A stretch of 64,000 nt of DNA from Lyophyllum atratum (Eukaryota; Basidiomycota; Agaricomycetes; Agaricales; Lyophyllaceae): NCBI GenBank assembly GCA_014905825.1, contig JACGCN010000016.1:992001-1056000 (forward strand), written 5' to 3'. Shown in pieces: positions 45,842 through 58,071 of this stretch. The position numbers and the translations under genes are program-made. The notes under the pieces were generated by a model. It was not told the DNA's origin and searched no databases. It was given only the letters and a program-made list of their open reading frames with translations. Position 1 is the first letter of the stretch; each line of letters begins with the position of its first letter.

Positions 45842-47281
45842 ATGAAGTACATTCAGGTAGGAGCAGACCTTCCCTTTGAATTCACAACGCTTACAGACTC
45901 GATGCCAGCTTGAGAAACTAGGTATGGTCAACATATCGCCTTCGTCCGACATTGACTAAACAATACATTCTAGGCGAGGGGACCTATGCAACAGTTTACA
46001 AGGTACGTCTCTCCACAGCCCCGCCTACTTTATATACCCAACCGTCATCCTAGGGCCGATCAAAGACTACCAACGAGATAGTAGCTCTGAAGGAGATCAA
46101 CCTTGATGCTGAGGAAGGGACGCCATCGACCGCCATCCGCGAAGTGTCGCTTATGAAAGAGCTCAAACACGTCAACATCGTCCGCCTTCACGACGTCATC
46201 CATTCCGAGGCGAAGCTCACCCTCATCTTCGAGTACTGCGAGCAAGATCTCAAGAAGTACATGGACACCCACGGCGATCGTGGCGCACTAGATCCAGTGA
46301 CCGTCCGGAGTTTCATGTATCAACTTCTCAAGGGCACCGCATTCTGTCACGAAAACCAAGTCCTTCATCGTGATCTCAAGCCACAGAACTTGCTCATCAA
46401 TAGGAAGGGAGAGCTGAAGTTGGGTGATTTTGGTTTAGCTCGGGCTTTCGGAGTTCCCGTCAACACGTTTTCGAATGAGGCAAGGTTTATCCCAATGCGG
46501 CGTGACCTCCACTCATGCTATATTCTAGGTGGTTACACTTTGGTACCGAGCGCCGGATGTCCTGCTAGGCTCCCGAACTTATAGCACCTCCATCGACATC
46601 TGGTCTTGTGGTTGTATCTTCGCAGAGATGATATCTGGAACGCCACTCTTTCGAGGAAGAGATAATCAAGACCAGCTGCTACATATCATGAGAATAATTG
46701 GGACTCCAAGTGATGCTCAGTTCCAGAAGATGGCCAAGGACTCTGTAAGTACTGCCAATCCGATGATTATGCCTAAGACCAACTGATCCACCCAACAGCC
46801 CGAAATCCAACTCAAACAGTTCCAACGCTATCCCAAGATGTCTTTGCAACAAGTTCTCCCTAAAGCCTCTCGGGAAGGTACGCCAGTCGAAGTGTATTTC
46901 CTTTAGTTCCAACTATTGACCACCGCGATCCCAGCCATCGACCTTCTCGAACTTCTCATCAAATTCGATCCTGCCGAACGCATCTCAGCCGTAGACGCCC
47001 TCTCCCATCCTTACTTCACCAACACCGCCAACACGAACTCCTACGGCATGAACTCCTCGCCCGGCTCCATGCCTCCCCCCTCCTTCAACTTCCCCCATCC
47101 CCACTCTGGCCACTCACATATTCCGTCGCAACAAGCCGCACCCCAGCAAATGTACCACATGATGCCGCCGCAGCAACAGTCGATGCAGCCAGGCATGGTG
47201 GACCCACGCATGCATCCGCAGGGACGCCCGATGTACCCAGGTCAGCAGACATATGGTGCTTACGCTGCTCCTCCACGATGA
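45842..47281 (+). CDS. PHO85: Pho85/CDK5-type cyclin-dependent kinase
   Basis: A 374-residue Ser/Thr kinase with the cyclin-binding helix PSTAIRE. Exons: 45842..45856, 45909..45921, 45974..46002, 46054..46479, 46529..46744, 46799..46877 and 46935..47281. The glycine loop [12 protein letters not shown] spans three exons, one only 13 nt. Other motifs are VALKEINL (catalytic Lys), [14 protein letters not shown] and YRAPD. The activation segment reads FSNEVVTLWYR, with Ser at the CDK2 Thr160 position as in Pho85 and CDK5. A Pro/Gln/His/Met-rich tail of about 80 residues follows the kinase. Intron 4 (46480-46528) has a GC donor, GAG|GCAAGG, required for the frame. Expected roles are phosphate and nutrient signalling and the cell cycle. 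Confidence 0.94.
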
Positions 47282-47582
47282 TTGGAATTTTTTCTCCGTA
47301 CTTTTACTCGTCATCTTTACGCTCTTACGCCTCTGCCACTTTGTCATCTGCAAGTTTTCTGTTAAATACAACATCGAATATCCATCTCCCATTGGGAAAA
47401 CTGTACTGTGTACATACACTATGAAATCGGACTATAATTTAATCGCTCGACTTCTATCCAAGGCAGAAGGTTATATAGTAAAGTACAAGGGTAAATTATT
47501 GCGATAGATTCAAAGCAGATGATGACGACAACCAAAACCAAGCAAAGCGCTAAAAACCATTTCTCCTGTGCCCAATAACGAG
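47282..47582. other. Short intergenic space between convergent genes
   Basis: About 300 bp of A/T-richer DNA carrying the 3' untranslated regions of PHO85 and the histidine kinase. Nothing else seen. Confidence 0.55.
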
Positions 47583-50500
47583 TTACACGCCAGGGGACTG
47601 GCCAAACATTGACAAAAGAGACATCAAATCACCTGCAAGGACGATGATTAGCGTCAAAGATCTCAGTAGTGTACCACTTACCCTTCTTTAAGGGTTTGCT
47701 GAAAAACGCATTCATGCCAGCACTCAAACATAAATGCTTCGTAGAATCCTGACAGTCGGCACTCAAGGCGACAACTGGGGTGGAGTGAATTCAGATATGT
47801 GCCGCGAGAAAGGAAAGAGGAACTCACTGGGTAATGACACCGAAACCTTGCGTTTGCTCTCCAGATGCCGGAGTCGCTTCGCTGCCTCAACACCATCACA
47901 TATTGGCATATCTGGAAACCGCAGGTCATTAGAGGCCGGTAATTTTTTCTAGAATCTGTCCAACTGACGATGATCAAACAAGGCAACACTGAAATGGCCA
48001 GGTTCATGGGCTTCCCATTCCGCGAGAGCTTCCTCCCCATTGCCAGTGGCCGTGACATTCAGATGGAAGCGCTCCAGCTGCTTTACTAAAAGATTCTGAG
48101 CAATTGGGTTGTCTATTGAATGGCATTGTGAGCAGATGGTCAAGGTAATCTTCTCGTTAGCTCACCTTCGGCGATCAATATGTTACCGAACAGCTTTCGC
48201 TGTGCAGCCGCGAGGTCCTCCACCGCTTTGGAAATCACCGTCGCCGGCGTCATGCTCATTGCGTTAGGCAAATCTTTCAATCCAGCAAGCGTCTGAAGCA
48301 TTCGCGCTTTCCGTGGCGGTTTTGTCATCTTGATGACCCCAGGGGTCGTACTCGACCCAAACACCGCATGGCCTGTACGGTTCATGGTAGGGGTGTACAG
48401 GTGAATTAGTTTTGTTTCCCGCAAGGCGAGCGAGTCTGGAGTTTCAACGAATCGAAATAAATCTTCCACGTGTGCGTCTGATTGATCATCCAAGACCAGG
48501 AAGTCAAGAGGTGATCCCGTGTTTCTGTGGACCTGGATTCTATCCTTTGCGTCTTGTAGAGACGGGGCCAATGTGACATGGAAGCCATTGAACATTGTGT
48601 TCAGGAATGCCAGTGTTGCATCGGAAGTGGAGCAGACAAGTATTCTTGGAGGCTGTGGCGTCATCAAGCATGACTGGAGTTCTTCGATTTCGAGAGACGC
48701 CTGCAAGCAATCAATTATTCAAGGGAAGTGCAACTAGACGATGAAGTATCTGACCTTCCTTGAATCTTCTGCTTCATATATCTTGACTGGAATCGTGAAC
48801 CAGAAAATGGACCCAGCATTCAATTCTGAATGGACACCGATCGCGCCCCCCATAAGTTTGACGAGCTGGCGAGATATGGATAAGCCTAATCCAGTTCCAC
48901 CAAACCGGCGGGTAGACGAGTTCTGAGCAGAAATTTATCAGATGCGGCATCGGTTGAGGGGCAATACAAAACAATTACGTCTGCCTGTTGGAATGGAACG
49001 AACAGAAGATCAACATCGCTCGCAGCAAGACCGATGCCGGTGTCTCTGTAGATATGGGTTACTAATATGTGTCAACCCGAAGAATGGATACCTACTGAAT
49101 CTCGAACTTCAAGTCGACCTCCCCAGCGGTCCAGGCAACACTTTCGGCAGAGCACACAACACGGACAGAGCCATTGGCAGTGAATTTGACGGCGTTACCG
49201 ATCAAATTCATCAAAACTAAGGCGTACGATTTAGTTCAAAACCCCAGCCTACAGAAGTGCAGACAACACACCTTGGCGGATTCGCGCATAGTCAGCATAG
49301 ACCCCTAGAATGGTGTTAGTCAATGCTACTGATATTGCAAGAAGCAACAAGCGCACAGGGAGGAACATCTGCCTCTATGTTGAAAGAGAGATCAAGCTTC
49401 TTAGCTGCCATTGGTAAAAGGAGTTCCATGCAATCCTATTATAGATCTTTCAGCAAAGGCCATTGATGCAGAGACTGACAACAAACGGCAATTATATTCT
49501 GCAATGACGTGATTAATTTGGGCGAGTCTCGCAGAAAGAAACGATACTCACTTCGACCAGGAAACCACTGGGCTCTAGCTTGACGGCTGCATCTAGGGTT
49601 AGATTCTGCACATGCTTTGTACTACACGACAAACCTGATGCCTCTAGTTTGCTGTAATCCAAGATTGAATCGATGATCTGGAATGAACATGTCGGTGTTC
49701 TGCGATCACTGTCGAGCTTATAACACATACCTTTAAAAGAAGCTCGCAAGATTGCTTCGCTGTTTGAACTAGACGCGCTCATGAGAAGGAACTTTCTTAT
49801 AACATCAAGACCAAGTTTCGCACCAATCTCGCTTTGGCCTGGGTTGAGCTCAGTCCCGCTGAGAAGATCAAGCAACCCGTAGAAAGAACTGAGGGGTCGT
49901 ATATGAGGCGTATACTCCAGCATTGCACACAAAGTTTGGACCACATACCTGAACGGGGTACGAAGTTCATGGCTCATTGATGCCAAAAAATTACTTTTGA
50001 TCTGATGTACCACGAGATGAATGTCAATTACTGGCTTAAAGCGATGAACACACCTTCGTGGCCTTCAATGCATCTTCACGACTCTTCCGAGCAGCTTCTA
50101 GAGCTTCTTTTTGTGCCGATATCATCTTCAAATTCTCTCTTGTTCCAGCTTGCACCGAACGGAACAGCAGTGCATTTGCGATGCTGATGCTGGCTTGTTG
50201 ACAAAGAAGCGTCAAAATAGTTACCGTATTCCGAGAGAAAGGATGGGTCGAGGCGACGTAAATTGCCCCAAAGGTTTGGCCCCTGTTGCTGAATATCGGC
50301 AGACAGATCACGGAACGATGAACAGTTTGACCTGCTTCTGATGAAAAACGCGAATCCAGCGAGGCATCCTCGTAACAGACATGTTCTTTGGAGTTCAGAG
50401 CTGTTGGAGAGCGTCAACTAGACGGGAAGTGGTTGTGGGGATGATACTGACTATGCTGAACAATTGCTTTCTGTAGAGGGTCGGTGATGGTACGGATAGA

Positions 50501-53500
50501 CTTGGGATTCCTTCGTGACTATGAGTGAGCACCCTGGTCAAAAGAACATTACAAGGACAGATGTACTTACTCATGAACCTGACACAGCTCAGGCGGGACC
50601 ATACTCGTGGCCACCGTGTAGTCCCCAGCTTCGCGTGCGATGACAACTGAAGCGGCAGTCATTGATCATTCTACTGACAGCTCCTAAGCAACTTACCGCA
50701 CGTATTCAGCGAACCAGAGGTTTCTAGAAATAATGCAATTAGTCTAGGAGTAGACAAGATATGTCGCACACGTACCCGTGGCGATTTCCGTTAACCTCTG
50801 TAATGCTAGAAGAAAAGGTAGGATTATATCTCCTTTTCAGGCATCGAAATCATACGCACCCGAGGACAAGTTGATATCACTGGAAATGTCTTTGCTCCAT
50901 TTCAATATGGAAGCCAAGTCTGATGCACTGAGAGTAGCCTCTTGATCATCGTGCGTCTCCGTTCTGTGGGAGTCATGGATGTGGGGTAGCTGTGAAACAG
51001 CATGGGGTAGTGACTCTGTCTGAACTCCCACGTCAGAGGAAAATATAGGGCGTTTAAGTGGATACTGGGATCGAATTCCTGATAGTGATGTAAGATGATT
51101 TCTGTGGTAATGTTAACGAGTAGAACTCAAGCAAAATCAAAACACAAACACTATTCCTTGAGCACCCCATTGAGAGTGGCGGGCTATGGCCCGTCGCTGG
51201 AGTTCACTGCCTAAGCCTTCCACGCCACATCTCACGAAATGGCACCCTTGCTTGAAGGTGGTTGAGCTAAATTGTTTTGCTGGCAAATTGGCAGGCAACG
51301 TACAAGATAAAGAGCCCATGCTTCTTCCATGACCCAGTCATTATTTACAGCAAGCCTGAAACACTTCGTCAGCTAATATCCAATGTGGAAACAATCAATC
51401 AGCTCACTTCACAGCAATATCATATAGTTTGAATGCATCTTGGCTGCGAGTTAACGATGCAATCTCTGCTTCCTGGTGTTAGAGGTTAGCACACCACACA
51501 GAAAAACTTGAATGCTTCCTCGAACGAACCACAAGTGCTACCCAAGTGTTTGTGTTGATAGGGCTTGGCGAGAGCCACCTAAAAGCATGTTAGGTGCCTT
51601 CTGGCGCAGTGTTGATTGGACAACCTGCCTTTTGATGTAGGCTTGATTCTCCCTGATCTGAGATAGGTAATTTGCCTGCTCACTCCCAGTGAGTTTCCCC
51701 TTACGAATGCAAGCACTCAAGGCAAGGCTGTGGAAGAAAAGGGCATAACGGATATGTCGGTGGCTAAAGATGGGGTTCAAGTTGGGCGAACGTCAGTTGA
51801 TATAGCTCTTACTTTGGATGTGCGTGGCGGGACTCGAAGATATAATAACCAAGTTTCGCTGCCTCCTCGACATAGCCAGTGCAAAAGTAGCTAACAACCT
51901 GAGGAAAAGGTAAAAATAGTAGAAGAGTGGAACGATGCGAAGCTAATTACCTTGAAGGCGTCGTACCTAGTGTGCTATGAGTTGCTGGGTAACTTTCCCG
52001 CAATTGACATATGTTTACGCACCAGCTCAGTAATAATGGCACATTGCCAGATCTAGCATGCGTGGCCTCTAGGAAATCATTTTCTTTGAAGGTATCGGTA
52101 TCGAACAGCGTTTCAATGGATTGTGCTTTTGTGTATCCACCAAGCACACGGATGCAGTTTAGCACACCTGCATATTTTCAATCACTGAACGAATGTGAAT
52201 AGTTGAAGATACATACCAAGGGCAAGAACAGCAGTCTCTCGGTCTTGACTCCAGATCCTCACGTCGTTGAAAGACTAGAGAGTGATAAGAGCAAGCTTAA
52301 CGAGACAGTCTAGTGATGTACCTCCTCCGCGGCGACCACAAGCTCGCTAACTGCATCGGTTGGTCATCAGACGAATGTTAGAAGGAGCCATACAAGTTGG
52401 CTTACGATGTTCGCAGACATAAAGGCGAACGAGAATGAGATGAATGATGGCAAAGCTTGTAAACACCCTGTATTCTCCTTCGTCAGTGATACGGTGGATG
52501 TGTATGCCGTGACTACTGACCGATCCCCTGCGCCATTCCCGTATTTGATAGCATCTTCCAACCGGGGTATATTGGCGCGGATATGTACACTGTCATAGCC
52601 GGAAACCATCGCGCAATACAGCACCTGAGCTCGGCTGGACGTGATGTAAGCATAGTAAAATTGAACGTCAAGAGCTGATCATCACCATTTCTCTCCACTA
52701 TGACCATGCATTTCAGCGATCTTCAAAGCCAACTTTCCAAGATCTGCAGAGAAGCGGTAGAGTCCCCTTTTTTCTGCAGCGGCTGGAGAGAACTTCAGTG
52801 TAGCCTACTAGATTGTCTTTACGAAGAAAAATCACCTCCTACAGCCCAGAAAAGGCCAACGGCGGTTCCAGGCGACATCCCATGCCTATATATTGTGAGT
52901 CATCAGTGATGCTTGAAGGCACCCTTGGCGTACCGTAATGCCACCTGTATCGTCTTTGTGAAACTTGAGCCATTTTTTCGTGGTATTAGGCAGATGTTTT
53001 CCCTACCGTTAACCCAATTATATCGCCGAACGCCGGTGTTGATGGGTCCCAGTATGCATTCAGACCTTCCCAAAACATAAATCAAAAGAGTGTTTCATCG
53101 GAAATGACTAAAGGACAAACCGGCATCATTGAGCACACTCACTGCAAGCTCGATCCTAGGGTCAGTCGTTTGTGGTATATTCAATATTTCATCAAACCCA
53201 AGGGCCAAGATCTCGTTCTTGATGAGATCGAACAGTGCATTCGCCTCTTTGACCGTTGGTGATGGGTTTACCTCCACGCCCAATACCTTGAGTGCTAATA
53301 GAGTGTCGTCCAGTGCTCCAGTAAAGTTGCTACACAGAAAATGATTCCGCGACCGCGTCCGTAGGATGTTCCCTGTGTCTTCCGGTTTCTGAGCATGCCC
53401 TAAACATTCCTCCAATATAGAATTTGATGTATCGTAGTCTCCTTGAAAGATGGCAAAAAGATTCCAGATATAAAAGATTATGAATGTAGAAAAAATAGTC

Positions 53501-56500
53501 ACCCTTCCAGGAGTAGAGTCTGACCAATGCGTTAACACGACATGGGCAGCTATACATATGGACATACTCACTCAGCAAGCCTTGAAAATAATCCAAACGT
53601 TCGAGAAGGTTTGTGGGCCCAGGGATCTCCATGCAGCAGGGTCTTGGCGCTGATAAAAGAGCGAATGGCTAACTAAAGAGAACGTCAAACTAACATCAAA
53701 ATCTTCTTTTAAATCAACAAACCTCGTGAGCACCTCTAGACCAAGCAGATTCACCGGCGTCGATCAAGACATCCAACAATTCTTCTCGCTTAGGGTTTTC
53801 GTGCAAAAGAGGCAGACAGCTGAATGAACGATTAGGTTAAATTCAATCTTAGAAGAGAGAGAACCAACTGTTTCGCATGCTCAGCGATCCGATACACATC
53901 TGACGGCGTCTCATGGAGCATCATCAAAATAATCTGCCCCCCAGTCCACATCAACCGCAACAACATGAACAGCAACAGCATAAACCACATACCCTAAACG
54001 ACATTGTCGCGAATGTCCCTTCTGGAAGCGCGTTAGCCTCTGCCTGTGCAGCCTGGCGATATCGGTCATGGGCAAAACTGCACATATCCCTCGCACGCTG
54101 GATAAGCCAGCCTTCCGTCAGCGCAAACTGCAGGCCGCGCATCGAGCCGCGACTACTCCCAGAGCCCGTCTCGCGCAGGCTGGAGACTGCTTTGGGCAGG
54201 TTCCACATATCCTCGGTCTCGTCCTCACTGCTGCCAGAGTGACCGTTGTAGTTTTCCCAGTCCATCATGAGTGCTACTTCCGTGACCTTGAAACTGAACA
54301 TCAACCATATGATTTAGCACAAACATGACCAGGATAACGATAAGAACACACGTCTCCCCAAAGAAGGCTGCCCATGTGAGATATTTTCTTGCCTCTTCCG
54401 GCAACTCTCTCATATGAGATATCAAGAAGCTAATATCTGACGGGTCTGATACCGTTTTGTTGTTAAGGCTTCCTTCGATCGAAACGATATCATATCTGGC
54501 GCCAACTTAATGAGTACTTCACAGGGACGTCCAATAGATATAAACGTACTTCCAGTGGTTTTTGGCCCAGTCGAACGTAATCTCCACGTAATCTTCAGCA
54601 CAAGGTCAACTCCACAAAGGAAGAAAATAATACACACATGGTGTTGCCGCTGAAGTGTGTTCAAAATACTCCTCGCAGAGAACGCATTCCCAGACGACGC
54701 GGCGTATATGAATCGCGACAGTGGGACACAGTCTTCCTTGGTCCGGTGAAGCGTTTGTGAAACGAGAGACGATATGGCAGAGTAGGACAGCGGCTCCACG
54801 AATATCCACGTGGGTTTCGACCGACTCGTGAACATCTTCCGAACCCTTTCCACGATGTTGCTGCAACAGTACCTACTCGTCAACAGATACCAAAGAAGAA
54901 TGTAAGTAGAAAACATACTTCTGGCCAGATCGAAGGGTCGCAAAAATCAGCTAGTGCAGAGTGTTAGCCAAAGTGTACAAACTGCTTGATGCAACTCACC
55001 ATTCGACTCCTCGAGTTAAGCAACGTCGACACAAGGTCCAGCGTCCTGTATCATGCCCGCGTCTTAGCTATCAAAACGCCACAACACATGCTCAAATTCA
55101 CTTACGATTCGTCCGCCTCGTGCAAGTCATCCAAAAACAACGCAAACAGTCTGGTCTCCGCAATAACCGAAAACACATTCTCCATGAGAGACTGAAACCG
55201 CGCCCTTAGCTGCCTAGTGGAGAGATGCTCCTTCGGCTCCTCCACCGTAATGCCAAACAGCGCCAGAACATCCTTCAGTTCGGGCGTGCCCTGGTAGAGG
55301 AGGGTGACGTTCTGCATTTGGGGCCCGAGGCGCTCCTGGAGTGCGTTGACGAAGCGGTGAAGGTCCGTGTGGAAGACCATGAGTTGGCGGAGGACGGAGG
55401 AGAGGCACCCAAGCTGTTAAAGAGCGTGAGTGTACATCGCTCCTGCATTAGCGAACAAGGCTTACCAGTGCAGCAAACGGTGCAGAATCTGCGTTTTGAA
55501 ATTTGGCTTGTCCCCAGAGACCATGGGCTGGCGAAAAAATGTAAGGTCCAGTTTCTGCTCGCTGAAATGAAGATCCAACTCACATCTCCATTTCGCTTGG
55601 TTGGCAAGGATCATGGAGCTTTTCCCGATGCTAGCAAGATCGAGTGAGACCCAACACTACCAACGTCAATAAAAAAGAAGGCTACCCAGGGGGGCCGATC
55701 ACCATAACTGCCTGCGTCCTCGAAGCTCTCGTCCCGGAGCGCAACACCATCTTCCTGAGCCTGCTACTCGACCCTAGCGATGGGCTGATGGTGCGAGAAG
55801 AAGACTGCCACTCAGGCGACATCGGCAACTGAGGAGATCTGCTTGCGGGCGATCTCATGCCCACGTCGCCTATGACCATGTTGCTTGGCGAGTCACTGCG
55901 CGAAGAGAGCGTCTCGCTGAGATCGTCCATTGAGCCAGTGTCAACACCCGACGAAGAGGTGGTGGCAGAGGCAGCCATGAATCCCTTCGAAGCCGAAAAG
56001 TGGCGGGAGAAGCTGGTGGATGCATTCCGGACTTGGATGGGGTAGTTAAAGGCTGATTGAAAGAAGTATAGGTCGAGACAGATACTCACTAACATTCCGT
56101 ATAATTTCTAGCTCCTTCTCCCTGCCAAACTAATTGTTCATTTAGCCATGAGGTTTTCGAACAGGAGAACCATGAAATCGCACCAAGGCTATGGGCATTG
56201 TGAATTCCTAGGAACCAAATCATTGAGCAATATGTTAGACGGGAGCACGGAACCTACCATAAATCGGTCTTCCAATGCAATTTCAAATGGAGGTATGAGC
56301 TTATCATCATAGCTGTATGAGTCCAACAACAAAAAAGAAGTGATAAAGCTTTCTTACCTCGGCAGAGTCGTCGGAGGCAGCAGAAACAGTAGCAACGAGG
56401 CGCCTCTGGCACTCTAGCAGGTCCTTCTGTAAACCATGCGCACTCTGATACCGTGCATCGGGACTTTTAGACAGCAACTGAACACGTTCATTGAGGTACG

Positions 56501-57811
56501 GATCAGCTCAGCATCATCGATCAGATATGAAATGAGCATGGATATACATGCCTTTTCAACTATCATCGCTAGGACCTGCGGCACGTCGCGGCGGACTTCA
56601 TGGACGGGCATCGGGCGCTTCTGGACGATCGCATGTAGGAGCTCCAAGGGCCCGCCCTCGAAGGGCATCTGCCCGCGCCCAACGAGTAACGTCCAGAAAA
56701 GGATCCCGAGGGAGTAGAGGTCGGTGCGGTGATCCTGCGTCATGGTCTCGATACTGCCAGTTTGCTCAGGCGCTAGATAGCAGAGTACTTCCTTTACTTT
56801 CAGCTTCTCGACCTCTTCAAATGCACGTAGAACGAGCGAAGAGGGGGACCCGAAGTTTTCTAGGGATATGGCTCGGTTGCCAAAGTGGACGATCCGCACG
56901 AAACCGGAGTGGGCGTTGAGATGGAAGGCATTCGCGCGGACTAGTGGGAGAGATGAGAGGTGAGGGAGACTTGTGGCATAAGTCGACTGCGGCAAACATA
57001 CCTTCACGATGTATAATTCCAGTCCTATAAACCAAAATGCATGAGTATTAAGGAGCAATAATAGGAGAGGACGCACTTGTGGAGGTTCTCTAAACATCGT
57101 GTCGCTTGGATAGCAAACCTGAACAATTTCGATGATAAAGTGGCCTTAGCACGGTAGTCAGTGGACTTACTCCAAAAACGATGCCAGATCCATAATGGCA
57201 AACGCCTCCGTTGCCTCTGCCGCCTCCGTCGCCTGCGATTCTTCCTCCACACTCGCCATGAAAACGTCTCCATGTGACGAGCTCGGCCGCACTCGAGAAA
57301 CATCGGCCAAGAGTAGGTCGTTCACCTTGGTCGGTGGCAGGTATCGGCCTAGGAGGTTAAGTCCAGGGTGGACGAGGATGAGCACGACACAATCTCCATG
57401 CTCGCGCGCAATCTTCAGATAGTCAAGCATGCGCAAGGTGGTACTATATCCGTTAGTGGAGTTCGACATGCGACCTAAACTATTTACATCGTGTCAATGG
57501 ATCATAACTCCAGTAGAGGGGCGGAAGACCCACATATGGGCCTCTCTCTCTAGACACATGGACCCATTGGACTGTGCTGGGGCGATCTTGGCGATGATAT
57601 TCGAGCCGTCCTTGAGGCTGCTCCCCTCAGCCAACATGGTCATACTACCCGTGTCTTGCCAAGGGACCGCCTGTTTCTTTCATTCAAGCTGGATAATATG
57701 AGACAGTACGAATTTTGTGCTTGCCTTGTCAAAGGTATATCCGGGGACGGAAAGAATAGCATCTCTAAAATAAAGAGTCGGAAAAGTTGGCTGACCGAGT
57801 TTCCGTCTCAT
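47583..57811 (-). CDS. Hybrid histidine kinase with N-terminal pseudokinase, AAA-type ATPase, GAF, HisKA, HATPase and two receiver domains (Mak2/Mak3-like)
   Basis: A very large multi-exon sensor kinase of more than 2,000 residues. I read 25 exons from the ATG at 57811 to about 53100, and splicing continues at the same density. Order: kinase-like domain (57811-56360); AAA-type ATPase with P-loop GPPGIGKSS (split by the intron at 55631-55685) and Walker B LFALFLDD; a long helical, TPR-like middle (about 54000-51000); a GAF domain (about 50700-50050); HisKA with [10 protein letters not shown] at about 49955-49980; HATPase with DTGIG and [10 protein letters not shown] (about 49300-48800); a degenerate receiver (about 48660-48230); and a true receiver with AED, the phospho-acceptor in ALFDHHMP, and SKPLKK (about 48190-47680). 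It ends SPGV. Fission-yeast Mak2/Mak3 share this order and act in peroxide-stress phosphorelay; that role is inferred. The exact start is uncertain: the frame is open upstream without an ATG. Confidence 0.85.
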
Positions 57812-58071
57812 AGATGACTTCTGCCAGAATTGAAACTGGGCGGCGGTCCAGAGCTTGGCGTTGAGCAAAAAAGGCTCTGGCCCTGGTCTTGTTCAACGGG
57901 CGCCTGACGTCATATTGACGTAACTGCGACGGGGCATTATTGACCCCCCCCTCTTCCTTACAAACAAAATTTTACGACGAGTGCATGTGGAACATTTGTA
58001 TCATTTACGACGAGTAACAGTACATAGGAACAAGATCAGAAAGACTAGCACAAAACATATTAGCGAAACGA

